Below, in pieces: positions 36,063 through 37,334 of a stretch of DNA of 37,334 bases. The position numbers were made by a program, and so were the translations under genes. The notes under the pieces are model-generated. The model searched no databases. It saw only the letters and a list, made by a program, of their open reading frames with translations, and had not been told where the DNA came from. Each line of letters starts with the position of its first letter. Position 1 is the first letter of the stretch. This DNA is from Bacteroidales bacterium (lineage in GTDB: Bacteria > Bacteroidota > Bacteroidia > Bacteroidales > WCHB1-69): assembly GCA_012522535.1 (NCBI GenBank), contig JAAYKF010000016.1, positions 1 through 37,334 of the forward strand, written 5' to 3'.

Positions 36063-36188
36063 AGAAGAGGGTATCTCTTGAAGGTTGAGATGCAATAGAT
36101 TGAGAATGAGGATGTAAGCTGTGTGCCTGAGTCCAAATTCCGAAAATAAAATCGCAACTTCTCCTTCACATGACACCCTCTTTTTTGT
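36063..36188 (+). ncRNA. Candidate structured small RNA ending in a terminator
   Basis: Closing stem AGAGGGT (36066-36072) / ACCCTCT (36175-36181), symmetric 7x7 internal loop, second stem GAAGG (36080-36084) / CCTTC (36163-36167), then T6; no credible ORF. Confidence 0.4.
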
Positions 36189-36227
36189 TTTGAAATTTAC
36201 CTGAAATGCAAATTTTACATTATATAA

Positions 36228-36258
36228 TTGCATTTTTAAATCAATTATCTATTTTTGC
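36228..36258 (+). promoter_or_regulatory. Putative promoter TTG-N19-TATTTTTGC immediately before tilS
   Basis: TTG 36228-36230, TATTTTTGC 36250-36258, ATG at 36262. Confidence 0.55.
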
Positions 36259-36261
36259 AAT

Positions 36262-37334
36262 ATGATTGCAGAAGTGAAAAACATTTTAGGACTATTGCCA
36301 AAACCCTCCACAGAGAGGAAAATTTTAGTGGCTTGTAGTGGAGGAGCCGATTCCATGGTCTTGGTGCATGTTTTGTTGAGTTTAAATGAAAATATTGCCA
36401 TAGCCCACTGCAATTTCAATCTTAGGGGAGAAGACTCAAATGCTGACGAAGAATTGGTAAGAAATTTTGCCCTGAAAAATAAACTTAGTTTTCATGTGGA
36501 AAGCTTCGACACAACAGGTTTTGCAAAGCATAACAAAATATCCACACAAGTGGCTGCACGCGAACTTAGATATGAGTTTTTTAAACGTCTGAAAAAAGAA
36601 TTTTCATACGACTATATTGCTATGGCTCATCACGCCGATGATATGGCCGAAACGGTATTAATAAACCTTGGTAGAGGGAGCGGAATAGCAGGTTTGAAAG
36701 GAATGCCCGTTTTTAAAAATGATATAATTCGACCATTAATTAATGTATCTCGAAGAGAGATTGAAAATTACGCCACAAAAAATAGTGTGAAATATAGAGA
36801 CGATATTACAAACTTCGATAATAAATATACCCGCAACAGAATCAGAAATGAAGTTTTGCCAATTTTAAAAGAGGTTTTTCCAAATTTCTTGCAAAATGTA
36901 TCCAATTCAGCTCAACTTCTAAGTTCGCAGGAAGTGATTTATGATGAAAGAATTTCAGATTTTTCTAAATATATAAAAGAGGATAACGATCAGATAAGTG
37001 TTGATTTACAAGGCTTTGCAAGCTCAAAACAAGCAGCTGTTGTTCTTTTTGAGTATTTAAAAGAGTATCAATTTACATATAGCCAATGTGAAAATATTTT
37101 TGAAGATTTTTCAAAGAATGGAAAAATATATTACACCCAAACCCATAAATCTACCATATGGAATGAAAAATTATTAATTGAAGTCTTAAGTTCTGAAAAT
37201 CAGCAAGATGTGTTTTGTATTGATAATCTTTTCAACTTACCAGATCTTCCTTTAAAATTAGAAATAAGTCTTTTATCGAAAGATGAAATTAGTGATTTTA
37301 GAACTGCGCAAAATGAGATTTATATCGATTATTC
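36262..37334 (+). CDS. tilS: tRNA(Ile)-lysidine synthase (partial, runs off the right edge)
   Basis: MIAEVKNILGLLPKPSTERKILVACSGGADSMVLVHVLLSL, AIAHCNFNLRGEDSNADEE, AMAHHADDMAETVLINLGRGSGIAGLKGM; PP-loop SGGADS. Not in the ORF track because no stop codon lies within the window. Confidence 0.95.
   Translation, partial: MIAEVKNILGLLPKPSTERKILVACSGGADSMVLVHVLLSLNENIAIAHCNFNLRGEDSNADEELVRNFALKNKLSFHVESFDTTGFAKHNKISTQVAARELRYEFFKRLKKEFSYDYIAMAHHADDMAETVLINLGRGSGIAGLKGMPVFKNDIIRPLINVSRREIENYATKNSVKYRDDITNFDNKYTRNRIRNEVLPILKEVFPNFLQNVSNSAQLLSSQEVIYDERISDFSKYIKEDNDQISVDLQGFASSKQAAVVLFEYLKEYQFTYSQCENIFEDFSKNGKIYYTQTHKSTIWNEKLLIEVLSSENQQDVFCIDNLFNLPDLPLKLEISLLSKDEISDFRTAQNEIYIDY

Noticed and set aside
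36042-36233. 63 aa minus-strand ORF between trxB and tilS
   Set aside because: No domain or signal; better explained by the structured RNA candidate on the plus strand.
1-37334. Searched by eye for CRISPR arrays, toxin-antitoxin pairs, restriction-modification, retrons and other defence genes
   Set aside because: None found; nearly every long ORF has a housekeeping, envelope or energy-metabolism assignment. A systematic HMM search was not possible.

Overview
This is a gene-dense, AT-rich Bacteroidota chromosomal segment, judged from gldJ/porP/porU/porV, rnfBCDGEA gene order and TAnnTTTG-type -7 boxes. I support about 33 protein-coding genes. They include two partial ones missing from the ORF track: an IS4-like transposase tail at the left edge and tilS running off the right edge. 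Main blocks are: exbB-exbD-tonB-folC; gldJ/murF/anmK; a type IX secretion block (gldJ, porP/sprF-like, porU, porV); ispF; miaA; a TonB-dependent receptor / ComB-like phosphatase / beta-barrel cluster; holA; AMP nucleosidase; a LysM-PBP1 fusion; guaA; an ABC-F ATPase (EttA-like); a sugar-kinase-like phosphotransferase; a complete rnf operon; trxB; and tilS. Most of this is ordinary core genome. The items I rate most worth a second look are: (i) a TBDR-ComB-beta-barrel cluster with an unusual basic C-terminal tail; (ii) a probable structured RNA between trxB and tilS; (iii) an approximately 700 bp non-coding block of degenerate repeats and hairpins between 26137 and 26837; (iv) a 36 nt inverted repeat between the divergent rnf operon and trxB; (v) -7 boxes lying 3 nt from the start codons of guaA and tilS, suggesting leaderless mRNAs. 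I saw no convincing novel defence system, CRISPR array, tRNA or rRNA. All family assignments come from reading motifs by eye, with no database search.
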